Shown: piece after piece, positions 1 through 6,105 of the stretch
How positions within the stretch are numbered: the first letter of the stretch is position 1
Layout: every line of letters starts with the position of its first letter
NCBI GenBank assembly: GCA_023437255.1
Contig: JAEZGR010000066.1
Coordinates: forward strand, 1-12,280
Reading direction: 5' to 3'
Source of the DNA: Pseudomonadota bacterium
GTDB taxonomy: Bacteria; Pseudomonadota; Gammaproteobacteria; Burkholderiales; Burkholderiaceae_B
Length of the DNA: 12,280 nt
Program-made: the position numbers and the translations under genes
Notes under the pieces: model-generated
The model's input: the letters and a program-made list of their open reading frames with translations, nothing else
Databases searched by the model: none
What the model was told of the DNA's origin: nothing

Positions 1-415
1 CTTTGCGGGTGACCACGGTGAAGGGCTCGGGATGCAGCGAGAACACCGAACGCAGTTTGTCGAACTTGCCGGCGTCCTTGAACTGGCCTTCGCCGTTATA
101 GGCGTTGAAGCCCACGTCGGACTGCACCACGCCGAGGTCGAGCTCGCCGGCCTTGATGGTGTTCACATTGAAGACGGAGCCGCCGGTGGACTCCACGGAG
201 CAACGAATGCCGTGGTCGGCACGGTCTTTGTTGACCAGGCGGCAGATCGCGCCGCCGGCAGCGTAGTACACCCCGGTCACACCACCGGTACCGATGCTGA
301 CAAACTTCTGCTGTGCTGCGGCGGGCAGCGGCGACAGCAGGGCGGCGAACATGGCGGCCGCACCCGCGCTCATGGCCAGCTGCTTGCCGAACTTGATCTT
401 CAACGTTTTCTTCAT
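1..415 (-). CDS. TAXI-family TRAP transporter solute-binding subunit (3' end outside window)
   Basis: The first 138 codons are visible; the C-terminal part lies beyond the left edge. The protein should be the periplasmic receptor of a TRAP transporter, binding a small organic solute (often a dicarboxylate or amino acid such as glutamate) and handing it to the DctQM-type membrane component; the substrate cannot be read here. Residues 1-34 form a Sec signal peptide: a lysine-rich N-terminus, an Ala-rich core and a probable cleavage after PAAA, before QQKF. The mature N-terminus has the TAXI hallmarks [19 protein letters not shown] (about 41-59), [20 protein letters not shown] (77-96) and VVQSD (97-101). 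The start is ATG at 415, with an AAGGAG Shine-Dalgarno a few bases upstream. TAXI proteins usually run to about 320 residues, so over half is missing. Whether the membrane subunit follows cannot be seen. Family assignment is confident; substrate is unknown. Confidence 0.9.
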   Translation of the reverse strand, partial: MKKTLKIKFGKQLAMSAGAAAMFAALLSPLPAAAQQKFVSIGTGGVTGVYYAAGGAICRLVNKDRADHGIRCSVESTGGSVFNVNTIKAGELDLGVVQSDVGFNAYNGEGQFKDAGKFDKLRSVFSLHPEPFTVVTRK

Positions 416-724
416 AGGAACTCCTTGGGTCGTGACCCGTGTCTGTTTTGCGGTGGATAACCGTTGCAATGGGCAGTCGCTCACTGTAATGAACCTCAGT
501 ATCCTACAGCCTCGAAAGCCCTTGCAGAGCCCGTTTTTTCTTGGGGTTTGCCCGTAGATCCGTTGAAATTCGCACCGAAACATGCAGGTTCGGCAACTGC
601 GACGTGGTAACTGGAATTCGATCTCCTCTTCATCATCCGCCATCACCCTCCCTGAAACAGTGTTGCAGGTCCGGCCCTACTTTCGGCTTCTGTATCACCG
701 CCTCCGCCTCGCACGCCTACGTGT
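416..724. other. Intergenic region between the ZIP and TAXI genes
   Basis: These 309 bases hold no gene I can support: the short reading frames across them have no Shine-Dalgarno and no recognisable protein. Both flanking genes point left, so the region carries the 3' untranslated part of the ZIP message and the leader and promoter of the TAXI gene. The sequence is visibly more AT-rich and irregular than its neighbours. I looked for an intrinsic terminator after the ZIP stop and found only a 4-base-pair stem (CACG/CGTG near 710-721) with no T-run. A T6 tract on the plus strand (534-539) has no stem in front of it. Confidence 0.5.
498..540 (-). promoter_or_regulatory. Possible sigma70 promoter for the TAXI gene
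   Basis: Reading the minus strand, an A6 tract (534-539) lies just upstream of a weak -35 box CTGCAA (522-527). After an 18-base spacer comes a -10-like GATACT (498-503). The boxes match consensus at 3/6 and 4/6, and the A-tract could act as an UP element. The leader to the ATG at 415 would be about 75 bases. This is a pattern match only, and other placements are possible. Confidence 0.22.
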
Positions 725-1630
725 TCAAAGCGCCGTGTCGAGCAACATCATCAGCACGAAGCCGATCATCAGCCCGCCGGTGGCCCACGACTCGTGCCCC
801 TGCCGGTGTGATTCCGGAATGATCTCGTGACTGATGACGAACAGCATGGCGCCCGCCGCAGCAGCGAGCCCCCAGGGCAGGAGCACCGCAGAAAGGCTCA
901 CCACCAGCACGCCGAACATGGCCATGAGCGGTTCGATCAGCCCGGTGAAACCCGCCACGCCCACCGCCACTCCGCGCCCGTAGCCCACACCGCGCATGGC
1001 CAGCGCGACGACCAGGCCTTCGGGAATATCCTGTATGGAAATGCCCAATGCCAGCGCACTGGCCGCCTGCGCGGTCGCCCCCGCAAAGGCGACGCCGATC
1101 GCGAGACCTTCCGGCACGTTATGCAATGCAATTGCGATCACGAAAAGCCAGACTCGCTTGAGCTGACGCGAGCGGCTTCCTTCCACACCTTTGATGAAAT
1201 GCTCATGTGGCAGGGCGCGGTCGACCAGCAGGAGTGCAAACGCGCCGACCATGATGCCCACCGCCACGATGCCGCTCGCCTGCCACTGCCCGATGCCCAT
1301 GGTCGCACCGGCCTCAAGCGCAGGAATGATCAAAGAGAAAGCGCAGGCCGCCAGCATGACGCCGGCGCCGAAGCCGAGCATGGCGTCGTGCAGACGCTGC
1401 GAGGGCTGCCAGGCCAGCACGACCGGCAACGTACCCAGCGTTGTGGCCAGCGCGGCGGCGCACCCTCCGAGCAACGCGCCGGTGAGCTGGGGCATGTCGC
1501 CATGCACGGCGGCGAAGGTGCCCATGCCCAGCAGAACAAGCACGGCAATGCCGATAGCCCCCACCAGCCAGCGCGAAAACTGCGGCTGGGAAAGCGGTGA
1601 AGTCGATTCGCTGCTCAGGCTGCCTGACAC
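725..1630 (-). CDS. ZIP-family divalent metal transporter, GufA-like (BbZIP homologue)
   Basis: Inner-membrane transporter of 301 residues, expected to import Zn(II) and possibly other divalent metals into the cytoplasm. From remembered family knowledge, the closest characterised relative is the structurally solved Bordetella bronchiseptica BbZIP; shared stretches include DAMLGFGAG, HNVPEGLAIGV, QDIPEGL and SHEIIPESHR. The binuclear metal site is complete: M92, H170, N171, E174, Q200, D201, E204 and E233, with H268 near the exit. Each lies seven residues below its BbZIP counterpart, so no gap falls within the core. About eight membrane segments are expected. The loop before the HNVPEG helix (PHEHFIKG, 141-148) carries only two histidines, so there is no long His-rich loop. 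The start is GTG at 1630 with GGGAG six bases upstream; no ATG competes. It begins 26 bases after the rmuC stop, so the two are probably co-transcribed. Confidence 0.93.
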   Translation of the reverse strand: MSGSLSSESTSPLSQPQFSRWLVGAIGIAVLVLLGMGTFAAVHGDMPQLTGALLGGCAAALATTLGTLPVVLAWQPSQRLHDAMLGFGAGVMLAACAFSLIIPALEAGATMGIGQWQASGIVAVGIMVGAFALLLVDRALPHEHFIKGVEGSRSRQLKRVWLFVIAIALHNVPEGLAIGVAFAGATAQAASALALGISIQDIPEGLVVALAMRGVGYGRGVAVGVAGFTGLIEPLMAMFGVLVVSLSAVLLPWGLAAAAGAMLFVISHEIIPESHRQGHESWATGGLMIGFVLMMLLDTAL

Positions 1631-1656
1631 GATGAGCTCCCGGGGAGATCAGCGAC

Positions 1657-2931
1657 TCATTCTACGCCTCCGGTCATGAGGCCCAAACGCTCGTTATCGA
1701 TATCGGCGGAGATTGGCTGAAGATCGGGCATGCGCCGGTTTGCGCGTGCCGAAAGCTCACGGAACCGCGACACCTTGCCATGCAGACCCTGCTGGCCCGC
1801 CATGGCGGTGACCGTACTGTTGTAGTGGCGGTTCACTGTCTCCAGCGTGTCGCCCAGCTTCTTGAGTCGCTCGGCCACCAGCGCCACCTGATTGTAGAGA
1901 TCGCCTGCACGATCGGCCAAGGCCTGCGCCTGCTCGTTGCTGCGCGCGATCATCCATAGGTTGGAGACCGTCTTGAGCACCGGCATGAGCGTGCTGTGCG
2001 TGACCAGAATCACGTTCTTGCGACTACCGTACTCAAAAATGGCCGGATCATGCCGCAGTGCTTCGATATAGGCAGCCTCGATGGGCATGAACATCAGCAC
2101 GAAACCCGGGCTGCCCAGGCCGCGCAGCGCGCTGTAATCCTTGCGCGACAGGTCGTCGATGTGGTTGCGCACCGCACGCACATGGGCATCGAGCGCGCCC
2201 GTGCGTGCCTCGTCATTCGTGGCGGACAATGCCCGTTCGTAATCCACCAGCGATACTTTGCTGTCGAGCACCAGATGCTTGTCGTCGGGCAGGCGAATCA
2301 GAAAGTCGGGCATGCGCAGAGCGCCGTCGGCGTCTTGCAGGCGCGCCTGGGCATCGTAATGGATGCCTCGCTCAAGGCCCGCCGCCTGCAGGCTGCGTTC
2401 TAGCTGGATTTCACCCCAGTTGCCCATCAGCTTCTTGTCGCCCTTGAGTGCCCGGGCCAGGGTGTCGGCTTCACGGCTCATCTGCAGCCCCACCTCGGAC
2501 AGGCGACGGATCTCCGTTGAGAGCGATACGTTGCCACGCAGGGCCTCATCGTGGACCTGGTTCACACGCTGCTGGAAGGCGTGCAGCTGCTCGCGCAAGG
2601 GCTGCAGTAGCGCCGACAAGGCCTCCTGACTGCTGGCACGCAGGTGGAGCTCTCTTTCCTGCAGCACGCGTGCGGCCAGATTCTGAAACTCCGCCTTGAG
2701 CCGCTCGCCAGAAAGGACCAGCTCTTCCTTCATGGCGGCGTGCGCCCTGTCACGCTCTTGTTGTGCCGCCTGTTCGCGCGCAAGGGCGAGCTCGGCATCG
2801 TGCAGTTCGACCTGCAGTTGCGCACAGTGGCGCCTGCTTCGCCACAGGGCAACGCCCAGCAACACCGAGACAACAGCCAGCACCACAAGCGCAGACATCC
2901 ATACAAGCTGCAGATCCGCCGGGAGCCTCAT
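1657..2931 (-). CDS. rmuC: RmuC family DNA recombination protein
   Basis: A 424-residue protein of the RmuC family, which limits inversions and rearrangements at repeats. The C-terminal domain belongs to the PD-(D/E)XK nuclease-like fold group, but its biochemistry is poorly defined. An N-terminal membrane anchor (about residues 10-30) is followed by a long charged, Gln- and Glu-rich coiled coil (31-160). The conserved domain then shows GNWGE (170-174), LVLDSKVSL (220-228), KDYSAL (254-259), MFMPIEAAYIEA (270-281), THSTLMPVLKTVSNLW (311-326) and LYNQVALVAERLKKLG (345-360). D223, S224 and K225 fit the nuclease-fold DxK-type motif. The length is normal for the family. The start is ATG at 2931 with AGGTAGGA just upstream. 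The gene diverges from the Bug gene across 69 bases and is followed closely by the ZIP gene. Family identity is firm; the nuclease role is inferred from the family. Confidence 0.93.
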   Translation of the reverse strand: MRLPADLQLVWMSALVVLAVVSVLLGVALWRSRRHCAQLQVELHDAELALAREQAAQQERDRAHAAMKEELVLSGERLKAEFQNLAARVLQERELHLRASSQEALSALLQPLREQLHAFQQRVNQVHDEALRGNVSLSTEIRRLSEVGLQMSREADTLARALKGDKKLMGNWGEIQLERSLQAAGLERGIHYDAQARLQDADGALRMPDFLIRLPDDKHLVLDSKVSLVDYERALSATNDEARTGALDAHVRAVRNHIDDLSRKDYSALRGLGSPGFVLMFMPIEAAYIEALRHDPAIFEYGSRKNVILVTHSTLMPVLKTVSNLWMIARSNEQAQALADRAGDLYNQVALVAERLKKLGDTLETVNRHYNSTVTAMAGQQGLHGKVSRFRELSARANRRMPDLQPISADIDNERLGLMTGGVE

Positions 2932-2954
2932 ATTCGCGTCCTACCTGATTCCAA

Positions 2955-2986
2955 TTGTGCAGGCATGATACATTCCCCTCTATAAA
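2955..2986 (+). promoter_or_regulatory. Possible Bug gene promoter (TATAAA box)
   Basis: TATAAA (2981-2986) is a 5/6 match to a -10 box. The best -35 candidate, TTGTGC (2955-2960), lies 20 bases upstream, which is too far for a good sigma70 promoter. If the box is real, transcription begins within about 10 bases of the ATG at 3001. The message would then have almost no leader, which fits the lack of a Shine-Dalgarno there. Low confidence. Confidence 0.22.
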
Positions 2987-2990
2987 CGAC
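2965..2990 (-). promoter_or_regulatory. Possible rmuC promoter
   Basis: On the minus strand a TATCAT hexamer (2965-2970) matches the -10 consensus at 5/6 and is directly preceded by TG. The -35 position, 16 to 18 bases upstream, holds only a weak GTGTCG-like match. Transcription would start near 2957, giving a leader of about 26 bases before the rmuC ATG at 2931. It is a weak call because the gap is short and must also serve the divergent Bug gene. Confidence 0.3.
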
Positions 2991-3000
2991 ACCTTTTGGC

Positions 3001-3984
3001 ATGATTATGCGGCGCTTGGCGTCCGGTACTTTCGGGCTGCTTCTTCTACTGGTATCGTCAGTGGCTTTCGCCACGGCCGCCCAGTGGCCCCTGTCGGGTC
3101 GCGTCATCCAGGCGATCGTTCCCGCGCAGGCCGGTGCAGGCGCCGGCAATTCTGTTGCCCGCCTGGTGCTCGACGCGATGGCAACACGGCTGGGTACCCG
3201 CATCGTGCTGCAGCACTACACCAGCACCAATAGTTTCCCGGGCATGCCGCCGGTTCAGGAAGGTGGCCCCGAGGGCTATACCGTACTGTTTGCATCGGTC
3301 GACACCTTGGTGATCGAGCCAGGGCTGAGCCGGTCGTCCGCCGAACCCGATAACCTGGCGCCCATCGGTCTGGTGGCCGAGTCACCGCACATTCTCATCG
3401 TAAACAATCAGCTGCCGGTTCATTCCGTTCACGAGCTCACCGAATACATCAGCAAGTATCCAGGAATGGTGCATTTCGGGTCTTCGGGCAACGGCAGTTC
3501 CTTGCACCTGGCCGGCGAGGCGTATTTGAGCGCGACCGGCACGAACATGGTGCATGTGCCCTACAGCGCCGCCGAACCTGCCACCAACAATCTGGTGAGC
3601 GGCGACATCCAGGCCATGTTCCAGGTGACCTCGGGTGTTCTCAATTATGTGCGCAACGACAAAGTGCGGGCGCTGGCCGTCATGGCACCGGAACGCAGCC
3701 CCGCCTTGCCCGATGTTCCCAGCATTGCCGAGGCCGGCTACCCGGGCCTCACGGCCACACGCTGGTACGCCCTGCTGGCGCCCGCCGGCACCCCGCGCGA
3801 AATCATCGATCAGTACAACCAGGCCCTCAACGATGTGCTGAGTTCGCCCGAGCTGCGCGAGAAGCTGCTGGAGCTCGGCGTCTCTCCGCTGGGCGGCACT
3901 CCCGAAGCCCTTGACCAGTTTCTGGTGGACGAAACCCGTAAATGGGCGGCCACCATCGACGACGCCCATCTGCAGACCCGTTAG
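3001..3984 (+). CDS. Bug-type (tripartite tricarboxylate) periplasmic substrate-binding protein
   Basis: A 327-residue secreted binding protein of the Bug/TctC family. These capture carboxylates or related small molecules in the periplasm for a TctAB transporter or for sensing. Residues 1-27 are a signal peptide (MRR start, LLLLLVSS core, cleavage near ATA/AQW). The mature protein keeps most family landmarks: EGYTVLF (91-97), FGSSGNGSSLHLAGE (159-173), HVPYSAAEPATNNLVSGDI (185-203), ALPDVPSIAEAGYPG (235-249) and APAGTPREII (260-269). The two loops that normally touch the ligand carboxylate differ. The usual PxPGGxxD element reads PAQAGAGAGN (41-50), and the usual NRPGAGG loop reads HYTSTNSF (72-79). 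No tctA or tctB gene is adjacent, as is typical of the many orphan Bug genes in this bacterial group. There is no clear Shine-Dalgarno; ATG at 3007 is an alternative start. It ends 29 bases from the convergent regulator. Confidence 0.92.
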   Translation: MIMRRLASGTFGLLLLLVSSVAFATAAQWPLSGRVIQAIVPAQAGAGAGNSVARLVLDAMATRLGTRIVLQHYTSTNSFPGMPPVQEGGPEGYTVLFASVDTLVIEPGLSRSSAEPDNLAPIGLVAESPHILIVNNQLPVHSVHELTEYISKYPGMVHFGSSGNGSSLHLAGEAYLSATGTNMVHVPYSAAEPATNNLVSGDIQAMFQVTSGVLNYVRNDKVRALAVMAPERSPALPDVPSIAEAGYPGLTATRWYALLAPAGTPREIIDQYNQALNDVLSSPELREKLLELGVSPLGGTPEALDQFLVDETRKWAATIDDAHLQTR

Positions 3985-4013
3985 GCACGAGCAGCCTTAG
4001 ACCCCCGATCGGA

Positions 4014-5039
4014 TCAGGCCGCTGCACCACCCTGTGGCCCCGCACCCTCTTCCTCGGGACCCAGAAGCTGTACGTCGGCATGGTGTGATTCCTGCGGCTC
4101 GCCGAAGACCGGCACGCCGGTGTCGTCACCCGCAGTCAGATTGGGAATCTGGTTGAACGCATACTGATGGACTGCCGTGATCATGTGTTGCAATTCCGCC
4201 GACACCGGGCGATCGCCGTGTGTGACGGCCCCGAACAAATACGGCACGTAAGACTCGAGCCGCTTGTACACCACCCCGGCCGGCCGGATATGCTGCGCAA
4301 GGCAGGGATCGACCAGTGCGACGCCCAAGCCCGCGCGGACCATCATGATGGCGCTCATGGTCGAGCTCGTAATGATCTGGCGCTGGCCCTGGGTGCGTGA
4401 AGGATGCAGCAGAGCGGTGGAAAGGCGGTGCCGCATGCGTGACGCATTCGAAGGCGTGATCACCATGTCGGAAGCCAGCTGCAGGGGGCTCACGACCTCG
4501 GCGCCAGCGAGCGGGTGTGTTTCTGGCAGCGCCACCTGGCAGGCGGCCTGGGCGGACCAGTGCAGTCGGCAGCGCCCCAACTCCAGGGGCAGACTGGTGA
4601 ACGCGACATCGATATCGCCATTGACCAGCGCCTGCACGATATTGGCCGAAGGCAGCACCGACAGATGCAGCTTGCGCTCGAAGATGATGGCCGGATCGCC
4701 CATGCTGGCCAGCGCTGCCGGCAACAGGCTGCACGCCAATGAATACGACGCGCCGATGCGCAGCGGTTGTGCGACGCCCCCGGCAATTTCGCGGGAGCGC
4801 GTTTCCAGTTGCTGCAGCCCGGCCAGTATGGCGCGCACCTCATCAAGGAATTGTCGCCCCTTTTCGGTCAGGGTGACCTGCGGGCGAGTTCGCTCAAACA
4901 AAGTGAACCCGAGCTCGTGTTCCAGGTCCTGGAGCTGACGGCTGACGACGGGTTGAGAACGGTCGAGCAGGCGCGCGGCGGCCGTGACGCTTCCGGTGGC
5001 ATGCACCGCCGAGAAGGCCTCAAGTTGGCGAATTTCCAT
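4014..5039 (-). CDS. LysR-family transcriptional regulator with a C-terminal tail
   Basis: A DNA-binding regulator of 341 residues. Residues 1-60 form the LysR winged helix-turn-helix: LEAFSAVHATGSVTAAARLL (6-25), then SQPVVSRQLQDLE and LGFTLFERTRPQVTLTEKG. A linker helix (about 61-90) leads to the periplasmic-binding-like effector domain (91-300), with RIGASYSLACSLLP at its start and TSSTMSAIMMVRAGLGVALV (224-243) in the second lobe. Family members usually end near residue 300. This one carries about 41 extra residues rich in Gly, Glu, Ala and Pro (TAGDDTGVPVFGEPQESHH onward), probably disordered. The start is ATG at 5039 with no Shine-Dalgarno, only a C-rich stretch. The gene diverges from the aldo/keto reductase, the usual layout for a LysR target, and meets the Bug gene tail to tail. 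Effector unknown. Confidence 0.92.
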   Translation of the reverse strand: MEIRQLEAFSAVHATGSVTAAARLLDRSQPVVSRQLQDLEHELGFTLFERTRPQVTLTEKGRQFLDEVRAILAGLQQLETRSREIAGGVAQPLRIGASYSLACSLLPAALASMGDPAIIFERKLHLSVLPSANIVQALVNGDIDVAFTSLPLELGRCRLHWSAQAACQVALPETHPLAGAEVVSPLQLASDMVITPSNASRMRHRLSTALLHPSRTQGQRQIITSSTMSAIMMVRAGLGVALVDPCLAQHIRPAGVVYKRLESYVPYLFGAVTHGDRPVSAELQHMITAVHQYAFNQIPNLTAGDDTGVPVFGEPQESHHADVQLLGPEEEGAGPQGGAAA

Positions 5040-5069
5040 ACGGGGGGATGATCATCAAGAGTTACGGGA

Positions 5070-5099
5070 ACGATAGCAGACGTTACATGCATATGACAA
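5070..5099 (-). promoter_or_regulatory. Probable sigma70 promoter of the LysR gene
   Basis: On the minus strand TTGTCA (5094-5099, 5/6 to consensus) is followed after 18 bases by TATCGT (5070-5075, 4/6). Transcription would begin near 5063, about 24 bases before the ATG at 5039. A 22-base dyad (5104-5125) sits immediately upstream of the -35 box. That is where LysR-type proteins commonly bind to control themselves and a divergent gene. Confidence 0.5.
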
Positions 5100-5103
5100 A
5101 TCA

Positions 5104-5125
5104 TTACCGCACTTTATATCGGTAA
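5104..5125. promoter_or_regulatory. Dyad TTACCG-N10-CGGTAA, candidate LysR operator
   Basis: A perfect 6-base inverted repeat with a 10-base AT-rich centre lies between the LysR and aldo/keto reductase genes. LysR proteins bind as dimers to interrupted palindromes with an AT-rich middle, and this is the clearest one in the intergenic region. It abuts the regulator's -35 box and lies about 60 bases upstream of the reductase -10 box. Its even length means it is not exactly centred like the classic T-N11-A motif. The assignment to this LysR is inference. Confidence 0.45.
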
Positions 5126-5185
5126 ATTGAATAATCGCGCCACATTTCGATCCAGGTGAGGTGGGAATACGTCACCACCCCGCCC

Positions 5186-5191
5186 TATAAT
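5186..5191 (+). promoter_or_regulatory. Consensus -10 box (TATAAT) for the aldo/keto reductase gene
   Basis: A perfect TATAAT sits in GC-rich surroundings (CCCTATAATCGGGG). The -35 position, 16 to 18 bases upstream (about 5162-5169), reads GGGAAT-like with no resemblance to TTGACA. A strong -10 with a poor -35 suits an activator-dependent promoter, and a LysR operator candidate lies upstream. The predicted start near 5198 gives a leader of about 77 bases containing the hairpin at 5213-5229. Confidence 0.45.
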
Positions 5192-5212
5192 CGGGGTCCC
5201 TTGCTGACTCCG

Positions 5213-5229
5213 GGGGCTCAACAGGCCCC
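5213..5229 (+). other. Short GC hairpin in the aldo/keto reductase leader
   Basis: GGGGC and GCCCC form a 5-base-pair stem with a 7-base loop (TCAACAG). It lies in the presumed untranslated leader, about 34 bases before the Shine-Dalgarno, and has no T-run, so it is not an intrinsic terminator. It could protect the 5' end of the message or mean nothing. Confidence 0.25.
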
Positions 5230-5262
5230 TACGCGCGGCGCCTCACCGTGCCGCACGCATCG

Positions 5263-5270
5263 AAAGGAGG
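5263..5270 (+). promoter_or_regulatory. Strong ribosome binding site deciding the AKR start
   Basis: AAAGGAGG ends four bases before the ATG at 5275. It is the best Shine-Dalgarno in the window. It rules out the in-frame GTG at 5248, which lies upstream of it, and disfavours the ATG at 5287, which is 16 bases away. Confidence 0.75.
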
Positions 5271-5274
5271 TCGA

Positions 5275-6105
5275 ATGGCTGACACCATGCAGATCAAAAC
5301 ATTCCACGATGGCCGCTCCGCACCTGCAATCGGGCTGGGCACGTGGCAAATTCCCGATGAATCCGCCCCACAGGTCGTTCGCCAGGCCATCGAGCTCGGC
5401 TACCGCTCCGTCGACACCGCCACCATCTATGGCAACGAAGTGGGTGTGGGCCAGGGCATTCGCGATTCCGGCATTCCGCGCGAAGAACTCTTCGTCACCA
5501 CCAAACTCTGGAATGATGCGCACGCCCATGGCGCATCACGTCCGGCGTTCGAGGCAAGCCTCGAGCGACTCGGGCTCGACTACGTGGACCTATACCTGAT
5601 TCACTGGCCGGCGCCTCAGGCTGGTCTGTATGTGCAGGCGTGGGAATCCCTGATCCAGTTGCGCGATGCCGGCCTGGCCAAATCGATCGGCGTCTGCAAT
5701 TTCGATGTCGTACGACTGCAGCACCTGCTCGACGAGACGGGCGTTCTGCCGGTCATCAACCAGGTAGAGCTGCATCCACGCTTTCAGCAGACGGAGCTGC
5801 GTCGCTACCATGCCGACAACGACATCGTCACCGAGGCGTGGAGCCCCATCGCGCGCGGGCGCCTCGAAGACGACCCGATTCTCAAGGGCATTGCCGCCCG
5901 GGTGGGGCGCAGCGTGACGCAGGTGATTCTTCGCTGGCACCTGCAGCTGGGGCACATGATCATTCCCAAGACGACCCGGGTCGAGCGCATGCGCGAAAAC
6001 ATGGCGTTGTTCGACTTCAGCCTGTCTGAAGCAGACATGGCTGCCATCGCCACCCTCGACGCACCCGACGGGCGCACGGGCCCCGACCCCGACGTCTTTT
6101 CCTGA
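5275..6105 (+). CDS. Aldo/keto reductase, 2,5-diketo-D-gluconate reductase-like
   Basis: A 276-residue cytosolic NADPH-dependent reductase with a TIM-barrel fold (AKR5-like), reducing aldehydes or ketones such as methylglyoxal or 2,5-diketogluconate to alcohols. The catalytic tetrad is complete: D47 (SVDTA), Y52 (IYGNE), K77 (TTKLW) and H110 (LIHWP). Other family signatures are GLGTWQ (20-25), IGVCNF (138-143), NQVELHP (162-168) and AWSP (188-191). The cofactor segment PKTTRVERMREN (231-242) supplies K232, T233, R235 and R238. These numbers coincide with those reported for the 2'-phosphate pocket of Corynebacterium 2,5-diketogluconate reductase, pointing to NADPH. The start is ATG at 5275 with a strong AAAGGAGG (5263-5270); the frame opens at GTG 5248, but that would put the Shine-Dalgarno inside the gene. 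The physiological substrate is not readable. It diverges from the LysR gene, its likely regulator. Confidence 0.93.
   Translation: MADTMQIKTFHDGRSAPAIGLGTWQIPDESAPQVVRQAIELGYRSVDTATIYGNEVGVGQGIRDSGIPREELFVTTKLWNDAHAHGASRPAFEASLERLGLDYVDLYLIHWPAPQAGLYVQAWESLIQLRDAGLAKSIGVCNFDVVRLQHLLDETGVLPVINQVELHPRFQQTELRRYHADNDIVTEAWSPIARGRLEDDPILKGIAARVGRSVTQVILRWHLQLGHMIIPKTTRVERMRENMALFDFSLSEADMAAIATLDAPDGRTGPDPDVFS

Noticed and set aside
521..540. T6 tract as an intrinsic terminator on the plus strand
   Set aside because: No stable stem precedes it and no plus-strand gene ends there; it reads better as an A-tract upstream of the TAXI promoter.
827..1600. A 257-codon open frame on the plus strand
   Set aside because: It is antisense to the ZIP transporter, whose metal-site motifs prove the minus-strand reading. 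The frame is His, Gln and Arg rich with no Shine-Dalgarno.
4005..4012. CCGATCGG palindrome between the Bug and LysR stops
   Set aside because: Eight bases with no loop and no T-run; expected by chance at this GC content.
4264..4938. A 224-codon open frame on the plus strand
   Set aside because: It is antisense to the LysR gene, Ser, Arg and Cys rich, with no family resemblance.
5248..5274. GTG start for the aldo/keto reductase
   Set aside because: It lies upstream of the AAAGGAGG ribosome site that clearly serves ATG 5275.
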